DNA of 64,000 bases from an uncultured Acidobacteriota bacterium (GCA_902825875.1 CADECP010000031.1:20212-84211), one strand, 5' to 3'; numbered from the stretch's first letter, positions 41,948-51,091 are shown. Numbers and translations: made by a program. The notes: a model not told the origin generated them from the sequence alone.

Positions 41948-42474
41948 TGAAACGCAATTTTGTTTTTGCTTTTTCGCTTTTGATTTTGACGGCGGTGTTT
42001 GCCGTTGATGGGTTGGCTCAGGAAGTGTTTGAAGACCCGGATGGCAAATACTCCATTTCGTTACCCGCCGGTTGGCTGGGCATCGTCAACAAAGACGGGC
42101 TTGGTCGCAACGACGTGAACATCGTGTACAAAGTCCGCGAAAACGGCGCGTTGAAAGTCACTCGCGTCGAAGAAGCCGAAGGCAAAATGGACGCGATGGA
42201 ATACGCCAGCAAAGACGAATCCGAACGCATTCGTTTCAATCCGAAATACGACAAAATCTCTCTGGAAAAATTTGTCATCGGAGCCGGCAAATCCGGCGCG
42301 CTGTTGTCGTACGATTATTTCTCCACCAGCGGCCAACCGTTCACCGGGCGAGTTTATTATTTGAAGACAGACGAAAACACGATTTACCGGCTGCAATTCA
42401 CTGGCAGAAAAAACATTCTTTCCACGTTGCGCAGCCACACAGATGCAATAGCGCGATCGCTGAAAACCAAATAA
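41947..42474 (+). CDS. Secreted PsbP-like hypothetical protein
   Basis: 175 residues with signal peptide (FVFAFSLLILTAVFAVDGLAQ). The mature part EVFEDPDGKYSISLPAGWLGI resembles the start of PsbP-like or DUF1795-type domains. No catalytic residues recognised. Translationally coupled to rph. Confidence 0.7.
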   Translation: MKRNFVFAFSLLILTAVFAVDGLAQEVFEDPDGKYSISLPAGWLGIVNKDGLGRNDVNIVYKVRENGALKVTRVEEAEGKMDAMEYASKDESERIRFNPKYDKISLEKFVIGAGKSGALLSYDYFSTSGQPFTGRVYYLKTDENTIYRLQFTGRKNILSTLRSHTDAIARSLKTK

Positions 42475-42540
42475 CTTTTGGTTGTTGAGAGCGTCGTCTG
42501 GACGACGGCGCTCCTTTTTGCCCCTTTTCCTAAAAGCCAT

Positions 42541-43044
42541 TTACCAGCTTTTGATAATTGCGATTTTGTACAGCCAACTCAACAGACAGGCCGCGATCAG
42601 CAAATACATTCCATAATCAACGCCTTTGGCGTAAATCAAAGTTGACCACGGAATACGACGCCACAACAAAACCAGAACCAGCGGGATGCTGACGACGGTC
42701 AGGACAAACAAAATCCCGCCGAATGGTTGCGTCGTGAAAGCTTCATAAAAATGCAGCCGGGCGGAATGCGCGAAGCTGGTGGTCAGTCCGCAACCCGGAC
42801 ATGGAATCCCTGTGAATTGCAAAAAGAAACACGGCGGCAAGCCAAGTTGTTCGTGTGTGCCAACGCCTGCGGGAGATGGTTTGAGGATTCTGGCCACGGT
42901 CAGCGTGAAACCGGCAAGAATCAGCAGTACCACATAAATAACCAGGTCACCAAAGGAAAACGCCACAGTTTGAGCGCCGTCTGTAGACGGAACAGCAGCG
43001 AACGGCAAGTTATGTGATTGTTGTTCGGTAATCACTGTTTTCAA
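42541..43044 (-). CDS. DUF2752 membrane protein
   Basis: 167 residues with about three helices and the DUF2752 motif FFLQFTGIPCPGCGLTTSF. Function unknown. The start overlaps the upstream zinc-ribbon gene stop by 4 bp (ATGA). Confidence 0.9.
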   Translation of the reverse strand: MKTVITEQQSHNLPFAAVPSTDGAQTVAFSFGDLVIYVVLLILAGFTLTVARILKPSPAGVGTHEQLGLPPCFFLQFTGIPCPGCGLTTSFAHSARLHFYEAFTTQPFGGILFVLTVVSIPLVLVLLWRRIPWSTLIYAKGVDYGMYLLIAACLLSWLYKIAIIKSW

Positions 43045-43526
43045 TCAATTGCAGAGCCAATCATTCCCAAGAATCCCATTGCTGCTCCAGCCAGGCAATA
43101 AATCACAGTTCCGGCAATCCCCAGGTAGTAACCGACTTTGGCCAGCGTTTCGCCTGCGCGCGGAGCCTGTCCGGCAGCAATCGCGTTCATTTCCATTTTG
43201 CCCAGAATCATTCCGGGAATACTGGTGAAAAAAGCGCACATCACCAACCCAAGAATGCTCAGCACCATTGACGCAATCGCGCGATTACTGGCGCTGCCCT
43301 GAACAGCCGGTTGCCCCGCGAATGAGCTTTGGTACACAGGCGCTCCCTGATAACCGGGATAAGGTGGCGGCGGTGTTTGTTGCGGCTGGCTGGGAGTGGA
43401 ATAAGGTGACGGATTGGCATAAGCGCCGGGTTGTGGCTGACTAACGGGGCGCGTCAGCGGACTGGAACAGTTGCGGCAAAAACCTGCGTCATCGGGGTTT
43501 TGAGTACCACATCGGGTGCAAAACAT
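43041..43526 (-). CDS. Zinc-ribbon DUF4190-like membrane protein
   Basis: 161 residues: zinc ribbon CTRCGTQNPDDAGFCRNC at 3-20, Pro/Gln/Tyr-rich linker ~27-70 (QPQQTPPPPYPGYQG), then two helices typical of DUF4190 (ASMVLSILGLVMCAFFTSIPGMILGKMEM, VGYYLGIAGTVIYCLAGAAMGFLG). Probably a structural or sensor membrane protein; coupled to DUF2752. Confidence 0.85.
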   Translation of the reverse strand: MFCTRCGTQNPDDAGFCRNCSSPLTRPVSQPQPGAYANPSPYSTPSQPQQTPPPPYPGYQGAPVYQSSFAGQPAVQGSASNRAIASMVLSILGLVMCAFFTSIPGMILGKMEMNAIAAGQAPRAGETLAKVGYYLGIAGTVIYCLAGAAMGFLGMIGSAID

Positions 43527-43571
43527 TAACGGTGCCCTCCTGGGAGAATTGGGAAAAATCAGTCAGTGGTT

Positions 43572-44162
43572 TCAATTGGTGTCACGCGACGAAGCCATTG
43601 GAATCGGTTCGCGCAATCGGGCTGTCGTCGGTTCGGCAATGCTGTAATCGGAAATCGGTTGCGCGGAAGATTCGCCAATCTGTAAAACCGGCGACGTGTT
43701 CGGAACAGCCGCAAACAAAGGTTGCGGAGCGTTTTCGGCGTTCTGCTTTTTCAATTCGACGATGCGTTTGCTGACGAACAAGCCGTTAAAAATGAAGGCC
43801 AATCCGATGAACAACGGAACCAGGCCGACCGCCCACAAACTACGCAAAATGTCGGCTTCTGGCCCGCCGTTAGCATTGGCGATTGCCGAAAAAAGAAAGT
43901 TGAAAAAAATGGTGATGGCCAATCCGATGCTGGCAGTAATGACACCACCTTTGACTTCTTCCAGTCGTTTTTCTTCGGGGGATTTTCGTTTGTTCTGCTC
44001 GCGCTTTTCCTGGTGCTCTTCGATCCACCACTGATTCCAGTCCGCTGAATTGCCTGCGCCGCCTTTGCTCATGACTCCCTGAACCCGTTTCAGATTGGTT
44101 CCGCACTTTTTGCAAAACTTGATGGCTTCGCGGGTTTCGGTTCCACAGCTTGGGCAAAACAT
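43572..44162 (-). CDS. Zinc-ribbon membrane protein
   Basis: 196 residues. Zinc ribbon MFCPSCGTETREAIKFCKKC, charged coil (EEHQEKREQNKRKSPEEKRLEEVKGG), two helices (ITASIGLAITIFFNFLFSAIA, WAVGLVPLFIGLAFIFNGLFV), then a low-complexity Pro/Ser tail. ATG 44162 follows AAGGA. Function unknown; second of three similar genes. Confidence 0.78.
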   Translation of the reverse strand: MFCPSCGTETREAIKFCKKCGTNLKRVQGVMSKGGAGNSADWNQWWIEEHQEKREQNKRKSPEEKRLEEVKGGVITASIGLAITIFFNFLFSAIANANGGPEADILRSLWAVGLVPLFIGLAFIFNGLFVSKRIVELKKQNAENAPQPLFAAVPNTSPVLQIGESSAQPISDYSIAEPTTARLREPIPMASSRDTN

Positions 44163-44198
44163 AATTTTTCCTTTCGACAAATCCTGGTGCGTTCGGGA

Positions 44199-44756
44199 TC
44201 AACGCTTCAGGTGTTTGGTTTCGTCTTCGGTCACACTGATGGTCGGTTGCACCGGGTCGAGTTCGTTGGTGCGAGGTGCGTTTTGATGAATCGGAGTCGC
44301 AGCAGAAAACACTGGGACAGGTTGTGCCGGTTGTATTTTGAGTTGAGTCGAAGAAAACGCTGCTGGCGAGATGTAATTCGATGTCGCCGATTGGACTTCA
44401 GGGATTACACGAGAACCGACGATCTTGGAAATACCCACGGCAAAAACTATGAAGGCAATAAAACTGCCGAGTCCGAAAGGCGAACGCCAGCCGTTAAACG
44501 GCGCAAAAAAGAGAAAGCTGACGATTTTGTAAACCAAAAACCCGCCGCCAAGCATGGCCATCGTGATTCCTTTTCGGATTTCATGATGGCGGTCGTATTC
44601 AGGTTGACGAATGACTGGCGGCAACGGATGAACGACAGGTTGAGGCGGGGTAAGTTGTCCGGTCAGCGCCTGCGAAACGATAAGCAGATTGGTTCCGCAA
44701 CCGGTGCAGAATTTTTTGCCGTCTCCTTGATTCGATCCGCATTTCGGACAGAACAT
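44199..44756 (-). CDS. Zinc-ribbon membrane protein
   Basis: 185 residues. Zinc ribbon [20 protein letters not shown], then two helices ([42 protein letters not shown]) and a polar tail. A paralogue of the preceding gene by layout, with different linker. Function unknown. Confidence 0.78.
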   Translation of the reverse strand: MFCPKCGSNQGDGKKFCTGCGTNLLIVSQALTGQLTPPQPVVHPLPPVIRQPEYDRHHEIRKGITMAMLGGGFLVYKIVSFLFFAPFNGWRSPFGLGSFIAFIVFAVGISKIVGSRVIPEVQSATSNYISPAAFSSTQLKIQPAQPVPVFSAATPIHQNAPRTNELDPVQPTISVTEDETKHLKR

Positions 44757-44775
44757 CACTTACCCCTTTACTTGC

Positions 44776-46386
44776 TTAACTGCGGCGAAACGCATTGAGC
44801 AGTTTTCGCACGCGCCCCTGAAACAGCGACATCATGGACATGTATCCGTAACCCAACAGGAAGATCATAAGAAACGGAATCGTCGCGTAAATGTTCGAGC
44901 GAATTGCGTAATACACCGCTCCGACGAAATACAACGCAAAGGCCAGTTCGATAAACGGCAGCCAGCCGCCTTTGCGTTTGTATTTTTTGGCCACTTGCAG
45001 CCAGTTGTCTTTCTTGTTTTCGACGTTGTATTTGGGCGTGCGGACAAAGCTGGATTCGACACCAAACAGGGCTTCAAGCACGGCGCGGGTATTCGAAAAC
45101 ACCAGCCCGATGCCCATGGCCATCGCCATTGGAATCAACCACAGCCGCCATTTTTCTTTCGGATAACGATAATGAATCGCTGTGCCGTAAAAACTGACGA
45201 CCGAAAAAGTGGCAAAGATCATCAGCGGAGCATCGAACAGCAACATCTGGAACATTCCCTGATTGAATCGAACAATCAACACAGGAATGTGCAAAATGCT
45301 TAGCACGATCATCAACATCGCCGCGCAATTGCCGAACAGGCGAAAAAACAATTCGATCTTTTGCTGTCGCGTCAGCGTTGGGTGATGCCAAATTCTGGGC
45401 ATCAATTTCAAACCGACCTGAACCAGGCCTTTTGCCCAGCGGCGTTGCTGCGTTTTGAAGGCGTTCATTTCCACAGGCAATTCCGCCGGAACTTCTTCGT
45501 CGAGCAGATAGACGAATTTCCAGCCCATCAATTGAGCGCGGAAACTCAGATCGGTGTCTTCGGTCAGGGTGTCGTGTTGCCATCCGCCGCTGTAATCAAT
45601 GGCTTCGCGCCGCCACATGCCAGCCGTGCCATTGAAGTTGAAAAACGCTCCGGTGCGATTGCGCGACATTTGTTCAACGACGAAATGTCCGTCCAGCAAA
45701 ACTTCCTGAATGCGCGTCAGCAGAGAGTAATTTGCATTGATGTGTCCCCAGCGCATTTGCACCATGCCGATTTTTTCATCGCTGAAATAATCCACCATCT
45801 TTCGCAGCGTATCCGGTTTCGGCGTGAAGTCGGCGTCGAAAATCGCCATCAACTGCCCTTTGGCGACTTTCATGCCTTTGTCGAGCGCGCCGGCTTTGAA
45901 CCCGGTTCGGTCTGTGCGGTGAATGTGAACGATGTCGAAGCCCTGTTGTTTGAACCGTTCGACAACGTCAGCGGCAATCTGAACGGTTTCGTCTGTGGAA
46001 TCGTCCAGCACCTGAATTTCCAGCAAATGGCGCGGGTAATCCAGCTTGACGACAGATTCGACCAGGCGTTCGACAACATAAAGTTCGTTGAACAGCGGCA
46101 ACTGCACGGTGATGTGCGGCAATTCGTCTTCGGCAAATTTGCGGCGAGGTTGCGGTTTGATGTCGCGGTAACGCCAGAACTGATAAACCATTCGGATGCG
46201 ATATGCGCCAAGTATGGCCAGCAGCGCCAGAATGGTGAAATACATGATGACGATGGTCCAATCGAATCCATCCATCGAAGAAATGTAGCTGATGTTATCT
46301 CGCCCGTGTCGCAAGATCGGATCAAGCAGGATGTCCACGCTTTCCGGCGGATCAGCTTGTAGCAGAAAAACAGAAAATAAGTTCAT
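44776..46386 (-). CDS. Family 2 processive-type glycosyltransferase
   Basis: 536 residues. One helix near the start, cytoplasmic GT-A domain and C-terminal helices. Catalytic motifs: QLPLFNELYVVERL, FDADFTPKPDT (DxD), EDTDLSFR (general base), QQRRWAKG (product-binding QxxRW). This set resembles cellulose synthase-like or ceramide glucosyltransferase-type enzymes. Substrate unknown. Near the zinc-ribbon genes on the same strand, which may be accessory. Confidence 0.92.
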   Translation of the reverse strand: MNLFSVFLLQADPPESVDILLDPILRHGRDNISYISSMDGFDWTIVIMYFTILALLAILGAYRIRMVYQFWRYRDIKPQPRRKFAEDELPHITVQLPLFNELYVVERLVESVVKLDYPRHLLEIQVLDDSTDETVQIAADVVERFKQQGFDIVHIHRTDRTGFKAGALDKGMKVAKGQLMAIFDADFTPKPDTLRKMVDYFSDEKIGMVQMRWGHINANYSLLTRIQEVLLDGHFVVEQMSRNRTGAFFNFNGTAGMWRREAIDYSGGWQHDTLTEDTDLSFRAQLMGWKFVYLLDEEVPAELPVEMNAFKTQQRRWAKGLVQVGLKLMPRIWHHPTLTRQQKIELFFRLFGNCAAMLMIVLSILHIPVLIVRFNQGMFQMLLFDAPLMIFATFSVVSFYGTAIHYRYPKEKWRLWLIPMAMAMGIGLVFSNTRAVLEALFGVESSFVRTPKYNVENKKDNWLQVAKKYKRKGGWLPFIELAFALYFVGAVYYAIRSNIYATIPFLMIFLLGYGYMSMMSLFQGRVRKLLNAFRRS

Positions 46387-46510
46387 AGCTTTATAAATCC
46401 AGAAAATGAAGGTTGTTTATCAAGAATGCCTGCCAAAAGCGGCAGGCAGGCCAGCATGGTAGCTGCCCGACTGCCGCTGTCAATGTTGCGGGGCTTGAAC
46501 ATCGAGCCAT

Positions 46511-47428
46511 TCATTTGGTCGCGGGTTTCTGGCCGAGCTTCACCAAAGAAGTCGCTGCTTGCTGCACCGATGGCCAAGCTGCCGACTTCGGATCAACGAT
46601 GTGAAAATGGTCGGCGTCTTTCACTGAGATCAATTCGACATCGCCGTCTTTTTTGCGCTTGGCTGTTTCCAGATAATCCATTGCCATTGCGGGCGGAATG
46701 ATCGTGTCGGCTTCGCCCTGAACGATTTTCTGTTTGACGCCGAGCGGAACCAGCGCAATCGGCGAGGCTTGATCGTAAATTGCCGCTTTGTCTTTGGCTT
46801 CGCCGCCCGCGAATTGAATGACTTCCTTATCGCAAGCCGTACCCGTTCGGCGCAAGTCTGTGATTCCGGCCAACGAAACTACGCCTTTCAGCTTCAGCGG
46901 ATTGACCGAATACAGCGGATTGTCTTTTTTGATCTGCGGACGCGCGCCCAGCAACAACGCCAGATGCCCTCCGGCGGAATGGCCAACAGCGATGACCTGG
47001 TTCAAATCGAGCGAATGTTTGTCGGCGATTTCGCGCAAATAATCTGTTGCGCGGGCGGCGTCTTCAAAAGTTCCCGGCCAGCCTCCGCCAGCGTTACCTA
47101 CGCGACGATATTCTATGTTCCAGGTGGCAAATCCCGCTTCGGTCAGCGCCGCGCTGACATGCCCCATGTAGCTCAAACCGAATTGCGACATCCAACATCC
47201 GCCGTGAATGACAATGGCTACGGGATGTTTGCCAGCAGTTTTTGGCAAACGCAATTCGCCAAATTGAAATTCGTCGCTGCCATACGCGATGCGATGGTCT
47301 GCCGCCGGAGCCGGACGAATCAAAATGCCGCGCGAGCTTTGGCTTTGCGTTCGAGCGACGACGACAAACCCGGCAACTGTCAAAGCGACGATGAAAACAA
47401 AGGCGAAGAGTTTCTTTTGATTGAGCAT
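46511..47428 (-). CDS. Secreted alpha/beta-hydrolase (BD-FAE-like)
   Basis: 305 residues with N-terminal hydrophobic segment (FAFVFIVALTVAGFVVVA). HGGCW oxyanion-loop pattern, nucleophile elbow GHSAGGHLALLLG, Asp in QGEADTIIP and His in DADHFHIVD form the triad. Esterase/lipase of the BD-FAE-type family; substrate not known. Confidence 0.9.
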   Translation of the reverse strand: MLNQKKLFAFVFIVALTVAGFVVVARTQSQSSRGILIRPAPAADHRIAYGSDEFQFGELRLPKTAGKHPVAIVIHGGCWMSQFGLSYMGHVSAALTEAGFATWNIEYRRVGNAGGGWPGTFEDAARATDYLREIADKHSLDLNQVIAVGHSAGGHLALLLGARPQIKKDNPLYSVNPLKLKGVVSLAGITDLRRTGTACDKEVIQFAGGEAKDKAAIYDQASPIALVPLGVKQKIVQGEADTIIPPAMAMDYLETAKRKKDGDVELISVKDADHFHIVDPKSAAWPSVQQAATSLVKLGQKPATK

Positions 47429-47441
47429 TAGAGTTTCACAG

Positions 47442-47519
47442 AAACATCCCCTTGCTTACGCGCGGGGTACTGACACGGCCAAACATCCCCTTGCTTACGC
47501 GCGGGGTACTGACACGGCC
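47442..47519. repeat. Tandem pair of 39-bp repeats
   Basis: Units 47442-47480 and 47481-47519 are identical (begin AAACATCCCCTTGC, end GACACGGCC) and 3 bases of a third follow. The inner words (CTTGCTTACGCGCG, GGTACTG) also occur at 52815-52840, so this is one dispersed family. It is adjacent to the ALDH stop. Confidence 0.93.
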
Positions 47520-47522
47520 AAA

Positions 47523-49085
47523 TCATTTCCCGAACAACGATTTCAGTTTTGCGGAGAGTTTCGACGAAAACATCGCGCCGACCACACGCGCGAACCAATA
47601 TTCGGTTGTCGCTGTGTACGGATACCACATGATTTCTCGCTTCAGGCCGAAACGATCCGTGACGATGACTTGTTGATGACAGAATCGGCGAATGCCTTCG
47701 GCTCCGTGACGTTTGCCGATGCCGCTTTCTTTCAATCCGCCGGAAGGCGCATCGCTGACGCCAAATCCGACCATCACGTCGTTGACGCAGGTGATTCCGG
47801 CTTCGACTTGCGCGGCAATGCGTTCGCCTTTGGCTTTATCACGAGTCCAGACGCTGGCGTTCAATCCATACGTTGTGTCGTTGGCCAGTCGCAGAGCTTC
47901 GTCGGCGTTTTTGACGCGCATGATCGGCAGCACAGGGCCAAAAGTTTCTTCGGTCATGATCTTCATCGAATGATTCACATTGCTGAGCACCGTCGGCTGA
48001 TAAAACCTGCCGGGCAGATTCGCGTCCAGCTTGCCGCCGGTCAGAATTTGCGCTCCGCGCTCGCGGGCGTCGGCCACGTGAGCTTCGACGGTTTCGACCT
48101 GTTTGGGAAAGGTCATCGCTCCGACATCTACTCGGTTGTTGGTCGTGGTTTCATTGGCGTCAATTCCCTGACGCAACACACAAGTTTTTTCGACAACGCG
48201 CCGCGTGAATTCATCGGCGATGGCGTCTTCGACATAAACCCGTTCGACCGAAATGCAGACTTGCCCGGAGTTGGTGAACGCTCCCCAGACGGCGGCGTTG
48301 GCGGCGCGTTCGATGTCGGCGTCTTTCAAAACTATCATCGGGTCTTTGCCGCCGAGTTCCAGACTGACGGGAATCAATCGGCGCGCGGCGCGTTCGGCAA
48401 CGGCTTTGCCTGTGCGAATGCTGCCGGTGAAAGAAATCATGTCGGCTTCGTCCACCAGCGCCACGCCGGTTTCACCGTAGCCATTGACGACCTGCAAAAT
48501 TTCCGTCGGCAATCCGGCGTTGGCGAAAGCCTGCTGCATCAATTCGGTTCCCCGCTGGGCAATCAGCGGAGTCCATTCCGAAGGTTTGATAATGACGGCA
48601 TTGCCTGCCATCAACGCTGGGATGGCTTCGCCAATGGTCAGAATCAGCGGAAAGTTCCATGGAGTAATCATCCCGATAACGCCGCGCGAGTTGTAAATGG
48701 TCGTTACTTTTTTGTTCTTGAGCAGATGCGGACTGACGCGCTGCGGCTTCAAAAAACGGCGTCCTTGTTTGGCGTAAAACGTAATTACGTCGCAGACGTA
48801 AGTGATTTCAATCAACGCTTCCAGTCGCGGCTTTCCGTTTTCCTGGCAGATCAACTGAATCAATTCTTCCTGATGTTGCAAAAACAAATCGCGCGCCGAC
48901 AGCAAGACTTTCGCGCGTTGTTTCAAATCCAGAGCCGACCACGCGCGAAATGCTTCTCGTCCGCGAGCGACAAACGCGCGAACTTCAAACGGCGAATTGA
49001 TGACGACTTGCCCGATCTTTTTCAGCGTCGCCGGGCTGTGGACTTCTATGAATTGATTTGGAACTACACTTAATTTTGGGGTCAT
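47523..49085 (-). CDS. Aldehyde dehydrogenase (semialdehyde-type)
   Basis: 520 residues. [33 protein letters not shown], Glu 243 in [10 protein letters not shown] and Cys 277 in NSGQVCIS, again 34 residues apart. The C-terminal ~40 residues (FGLKREIMWYPYTATTEYWFARVVGAMFSSKL) exceed most ALDHs and are weakly hydrophobic, as in membrane-associated fatty/succinate-semialdehyde types. Substrate not clear. Confidence 0.92.
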   Translation of the reverse strand: MTPKLSVVPNQFIEVHSPATLKKIGQVVINSPFEVRAFVARGREAFRAWSALDLKQRAKVLLSARDLFLQHQEELIQLICQENGKPRLEALIEITYVCDVITFYAKQGRRFLKPQRVSPHLLKNKKVTTIYNSRGVIGMITPWNFPLILTIGEAIPALMAGNAVIIKPSEWTPLIAQRGTELMQQAFANAGLPTEILQVVNGYGETGVALVDEADMISFTGSIRTGKAVAERAARRLIPVSLELGGKDPMIVLKDADIERAANAAVWGAFTNSGQVCISVERVYVEDAIADEFTRRVVEKTCVLRQGIDANETTTNNRVDVGAMTFPKQVETVEAHVADARERGAQILTGGKLDANLPGRFYQPTVLSNVNHSMKIMTEETFGPVLPIMRVKNADEALRLANDTTYGLNASVWTRDKAKGERIAAQVEAGITCVNDVMVGFGVSDAPSGGLKESGIGKRHGAEGIRRFCHQQVIVTDRFGLKREIMWYPYTATTEYWFARVVGAMFSSKLSAKLKSLFGK

Positions 49086-49103
49086 TTTTCCTCCGAAGTT
49101 TCC

Positions 49104-49142
49104 AAAACAGGATTGACAGGATTTACAGCAGGATTGTCAGGA
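49104..49142. repeat. CAGGATT arm, left side of the GxxExxY gene
   Basis: AAAACAGGATTGACAGGATT and two further words, the same family as 33811 and 35568. Its partner arm is at 49553-49594 on the other side of the gene. Confidence 0.88.
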
Positions 49143-49191
49143 TCAGATTGGGATCGGATGGCGGCTTGTAGATTCGATACTTTCGCTTGAC

Positions 49192-49542
49192 CTACACAGA
49201 GGGCGAGCCGAAATTGATAAGCAATCCAGTCTCGACTTTGGTCGCAGTCAGGTAATGAACCAATTGCATTTCGTAGTCTCTGACCAATGATTGCGCCGCT
49301 TTTAATTCGACAATGATCCTGTCTTCGACCCAGAGGTCAGCAGAATAAACGCCGACAACTTCTCCGTCATACCAAACTTTGATGTCCGCTTGCTGGACAA
49401 CTTTCAAACCTTTCTTCGCTATCTCTTTGCGTAAAGCGTTCTCGTACACCTTTTCCAGAAAACCCGGACCGAGTTCGTTATGAACTGTGTAAGCACACCC
49501 GATGATGACTTCAGTAATTTTGTCGTCCGGCATTTTTTCCAT
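49192..49542 (-). CDS. GxxExxY protein, PD-(D/E)XK nuclease-like
   Basis: 116 residues from ATG 49542 (9 residues shorter from 49515-like starts is possible; a TTG at 49554 lies in the repeat). Family blocks ITEVIIGCAYTVHNELGPGFLEKVYENAL, DIKVWYDGEVVGVYSADLWVEDRIIVELKAAQSL (D-x-n-ExK core) and HYLTATKVETGLLINFG. The family is grouped with PD-(D/E)XK nucleases; activity unproven. The gene is enclosed by inverted CAGGATT arms, one of which supplies AGGA of its ribosome site. Confidence 0.88.
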   Translation of the reverse strand: MEKMPDDKITEVIIGCAYTVHNELGPGFLEKVYENALRKEIAKKGLKVVQQADIKVWYDGEVVGVYSADLWVEDRIIVELKAAQSLVRDYEMQLVHYLTATKVETGLLINFGSPSV

Positions 49543-49552
49543 GTTTGCCGCC

Positions 49553-49594
49553 AATCCTGAAAATCCTGTCTGAAAATCTTGTACATCCTGTTTT
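49553..49594. repeat. CAGGATT arm, right side of the GxxExxY gene
   Basis: AATCCTGAAAATCCTGTC and CATCCTGTTTTG, the inverse orientation of the arm at 49104-49142. Together they make an inverted pair spanning about 490 bp. Confidence 0.88.
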
Positions 49595-49605
49595 GAAAGA
49601 ATTCT

Positions 49606-50244
49606 TCAAGTTTTTGCTACGATGTTGAAGTTGACGGTGATTTCGTTTTTGACCTTGATCGTGCCGCCCGCCGCTGAATACGGTTTGATGCCGAAATCCG
49701 TTTGCCGCAGCGTGTATTTGCCAACGGCGCGAAGCTCTTTCGCGTTGATGGTCAGCGCAACCGGCACGGCGATGCGTTTGGTGACGCCGTGCAAGGTCAA
49801 ATCGCCGCTCAGCGTGAAGTTGTAACCGTCGCCGCCGGTTGGTTTCAGATCGTTGACTGAAACGGATTTGAAATTGATTTTGGGATGCTTCGCCGATTCC
49901 AGAACTTCGTTGTGCATGGAATTGGCAATTTTCTTCTTGTCGTCTTCGCTCGGTTTTTTGTCGAGCACGGTCAGCGAAGCCGCATCCACGTCCAGTTCCA
50001 GCGAACCGCCGCCAGCGCCCGTTTCGGGAACGACGATTTTGCCAGTGAACGATTTGATGCCGATTTCGTGGTCGTGAGCCAGTCCGCTCAGCAACCCGGT
50101 TTTAGGTACGAACACCCAGAAACTGCTTTCGCCGGAAACAATCGTATAGGTGCGCGACTTAGTTTGCGGATGCCTGGCCAGAGACATTGAAACCATCAAG
50201 GCCAGAAGAAAAGCTACATGCCGTTTTTTTATCTTCATGTTCAT
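49606..50244 (-). CDS. YceI-family secreted lipocalin-like protein
   Basis: 212 residues with N-terminal hydrophobic signal (HVAFLLALMVSMSLA). Blocks FTGKIVVPETGAGGG, VLESAKHPKINFKSVSVNDL, LSGDLTLHGVTKRIAVPVAL and RQTDFGIKPYSA match YceI. The fold binds isoprenoid or amphiphilic ligands in the periplasm. It lies 36 bp downstream of the second YceI gene. Confidence 0.92.
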   Translation of the reverse strand: MNMKIKKRHVAFLLALMVSMSLARHPQTKSRTYTIVSGESSFWVFVPKTGLLSGLAHDHEIGIKSFTGKIVVPETGAGGGSLELDVDAASLTVLDKKPSEDDKKKIANSMHNEVLESAKHPKINFKSVSVNDLKPTGGDGYNFTLSGDLTLHGVTKRIAVPVALTINAKELRAVGKYTLRQTDFGIKPYSAAGGTIKVKNEITVNFNIVAKT

Positions 50245-50280
50245 TCACCGGGACAATTTGAAAAATTGTCCCACCTCGTT

Positions 50281-51072
50281 TTACGGAGTTTTGGCGACGA
50301 CGTTGAACGCAACTTTCAGATCGTCCCCGACTTTAATCAGTCCCATGCCTTTCTCGAATGGTTTCAAACCGAAATCGGTCAGCTTTAATTTTTCTTCGCC
50401 GCTGGCACGAAGCTCTTTGTCATTGATCGTAGCGGTGACGGGAAAACTGACGCGCTTGGTTGTGCCGTGAACGGTCAAATCGCCGGTCAGCGTGAAGCTG
50501 CGTTTGTCGCCGTCGCGTTGTACGTCGCTGACGCTGACCGAAACAAATTTGATCGAAGGAAATTTGTCGGCTTCTAAAATCTGGTTTCGCAGAACGTTGT
50601 GGAATTCCTTGCGCTCGAAATCGCCCATCGCGGCGTCCACGTTGGTCAATTGCTTCGGATCGGCTTCGAGTTCGACAGTCAGTTTGGTTTCGTCTTTGGG
50701 CAATTCGATTTTGCCGTTGAAACTTTTGGCCAACACTTTGTGCGTCGGGTAACGGCGTTTGATCATACCTTCCTGCGTCAGGATGACGGCGATTTCACTG
50801 TTCGTTGCGTCAAAGGTGAACGCGCGCGGCGGTTGAGGTTTGGCTTTCTGGCGTTGCGCTGAAACTGCTGGGGCAAGAAGAAGTAAACAGACAGCCAATA
50901 CTGAAAACACGCAATGCTTTTTCACCGCAGAGGCGCAAAGAACGCTGAGGTTTCGCAGAGAAACATTTCGAGGCGGAGATTTACTTGAAAGCCCTCTGCG
51001 CTGACTTTGCGTTCTCTGCGCCTTTGCGGTGGAAGAAGTCAGCATTTCGTTACGAACTGATCGCCAAATCAT
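50281..51072 (-). CDS. YceI-family protein with repeat-derived N-terminal extension
   Basis: 263 residues from ATG 51072, chosen for its AGGAGG ribosome site seven bases upstream. The YceI part (ILEADKFPSIKFVSVSVSDV, LTGDLTVHGTTKRVSFPV, LTDFGLKPFEKGMG) is normal. Between the first ~13 residues and the signal core CVFSVLAVCLLLLAPAVSAQ lies ~37 residues encoded by a 109-bp hairpin (50923-51031). A GTG at 50925 directly before the signal core has no good ribosome site but would give a standard 214-residue protein. Which start is used decides whether secretion survives. Confidence 0.8.
   Translation of the reverse strand: MIWRSVRNEMLTSSTAKAQRTQSQRRGLSSKSPPRNVSLRNLSVLCASAVKKHCVFSVLAVCLLLLAPAVSAQRQKAKPQPPRAFTFDATNSEIAVILTQEGMIKRRYPTHKVLAKSFNGKIELPKDETKLTVELEADPKQLTNVDAAMGDFERKEFHNVLRNQILEADKFPSIKFVSVSVSDVQRDGDKRSFTLTGDLTVHGTTKRVSFPVTATINDKELRASGEEKLKLTDFGLKPFEKGMGLIKVGDDLKVAFNVVAKTP
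50923..51031. repeat. CGCAGAG-word hairpin inside the YceI 5' region
   Basis: Arms 50923-50960 and 50994-51031 (CACCGCAGAGGCGCAAAGAA type) are imperfect 38-bp inverses, with 33 bases between. It is in frame with the YceI gene and adds about 36 codons. Confidence 0.92.
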
Positions 51073-51091
51073 TTTTAGCCTCCTGAGTGTT

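Noticed and set aside
47442..47519. CRISPR array
   Set aside because: Only two adjoining identical units without unique spacers.
47421..49073. 550-codon open frame on the plus strand
   Set aside because: Antisense to the aldehyde dehydrogenase with intact catalytic residues.
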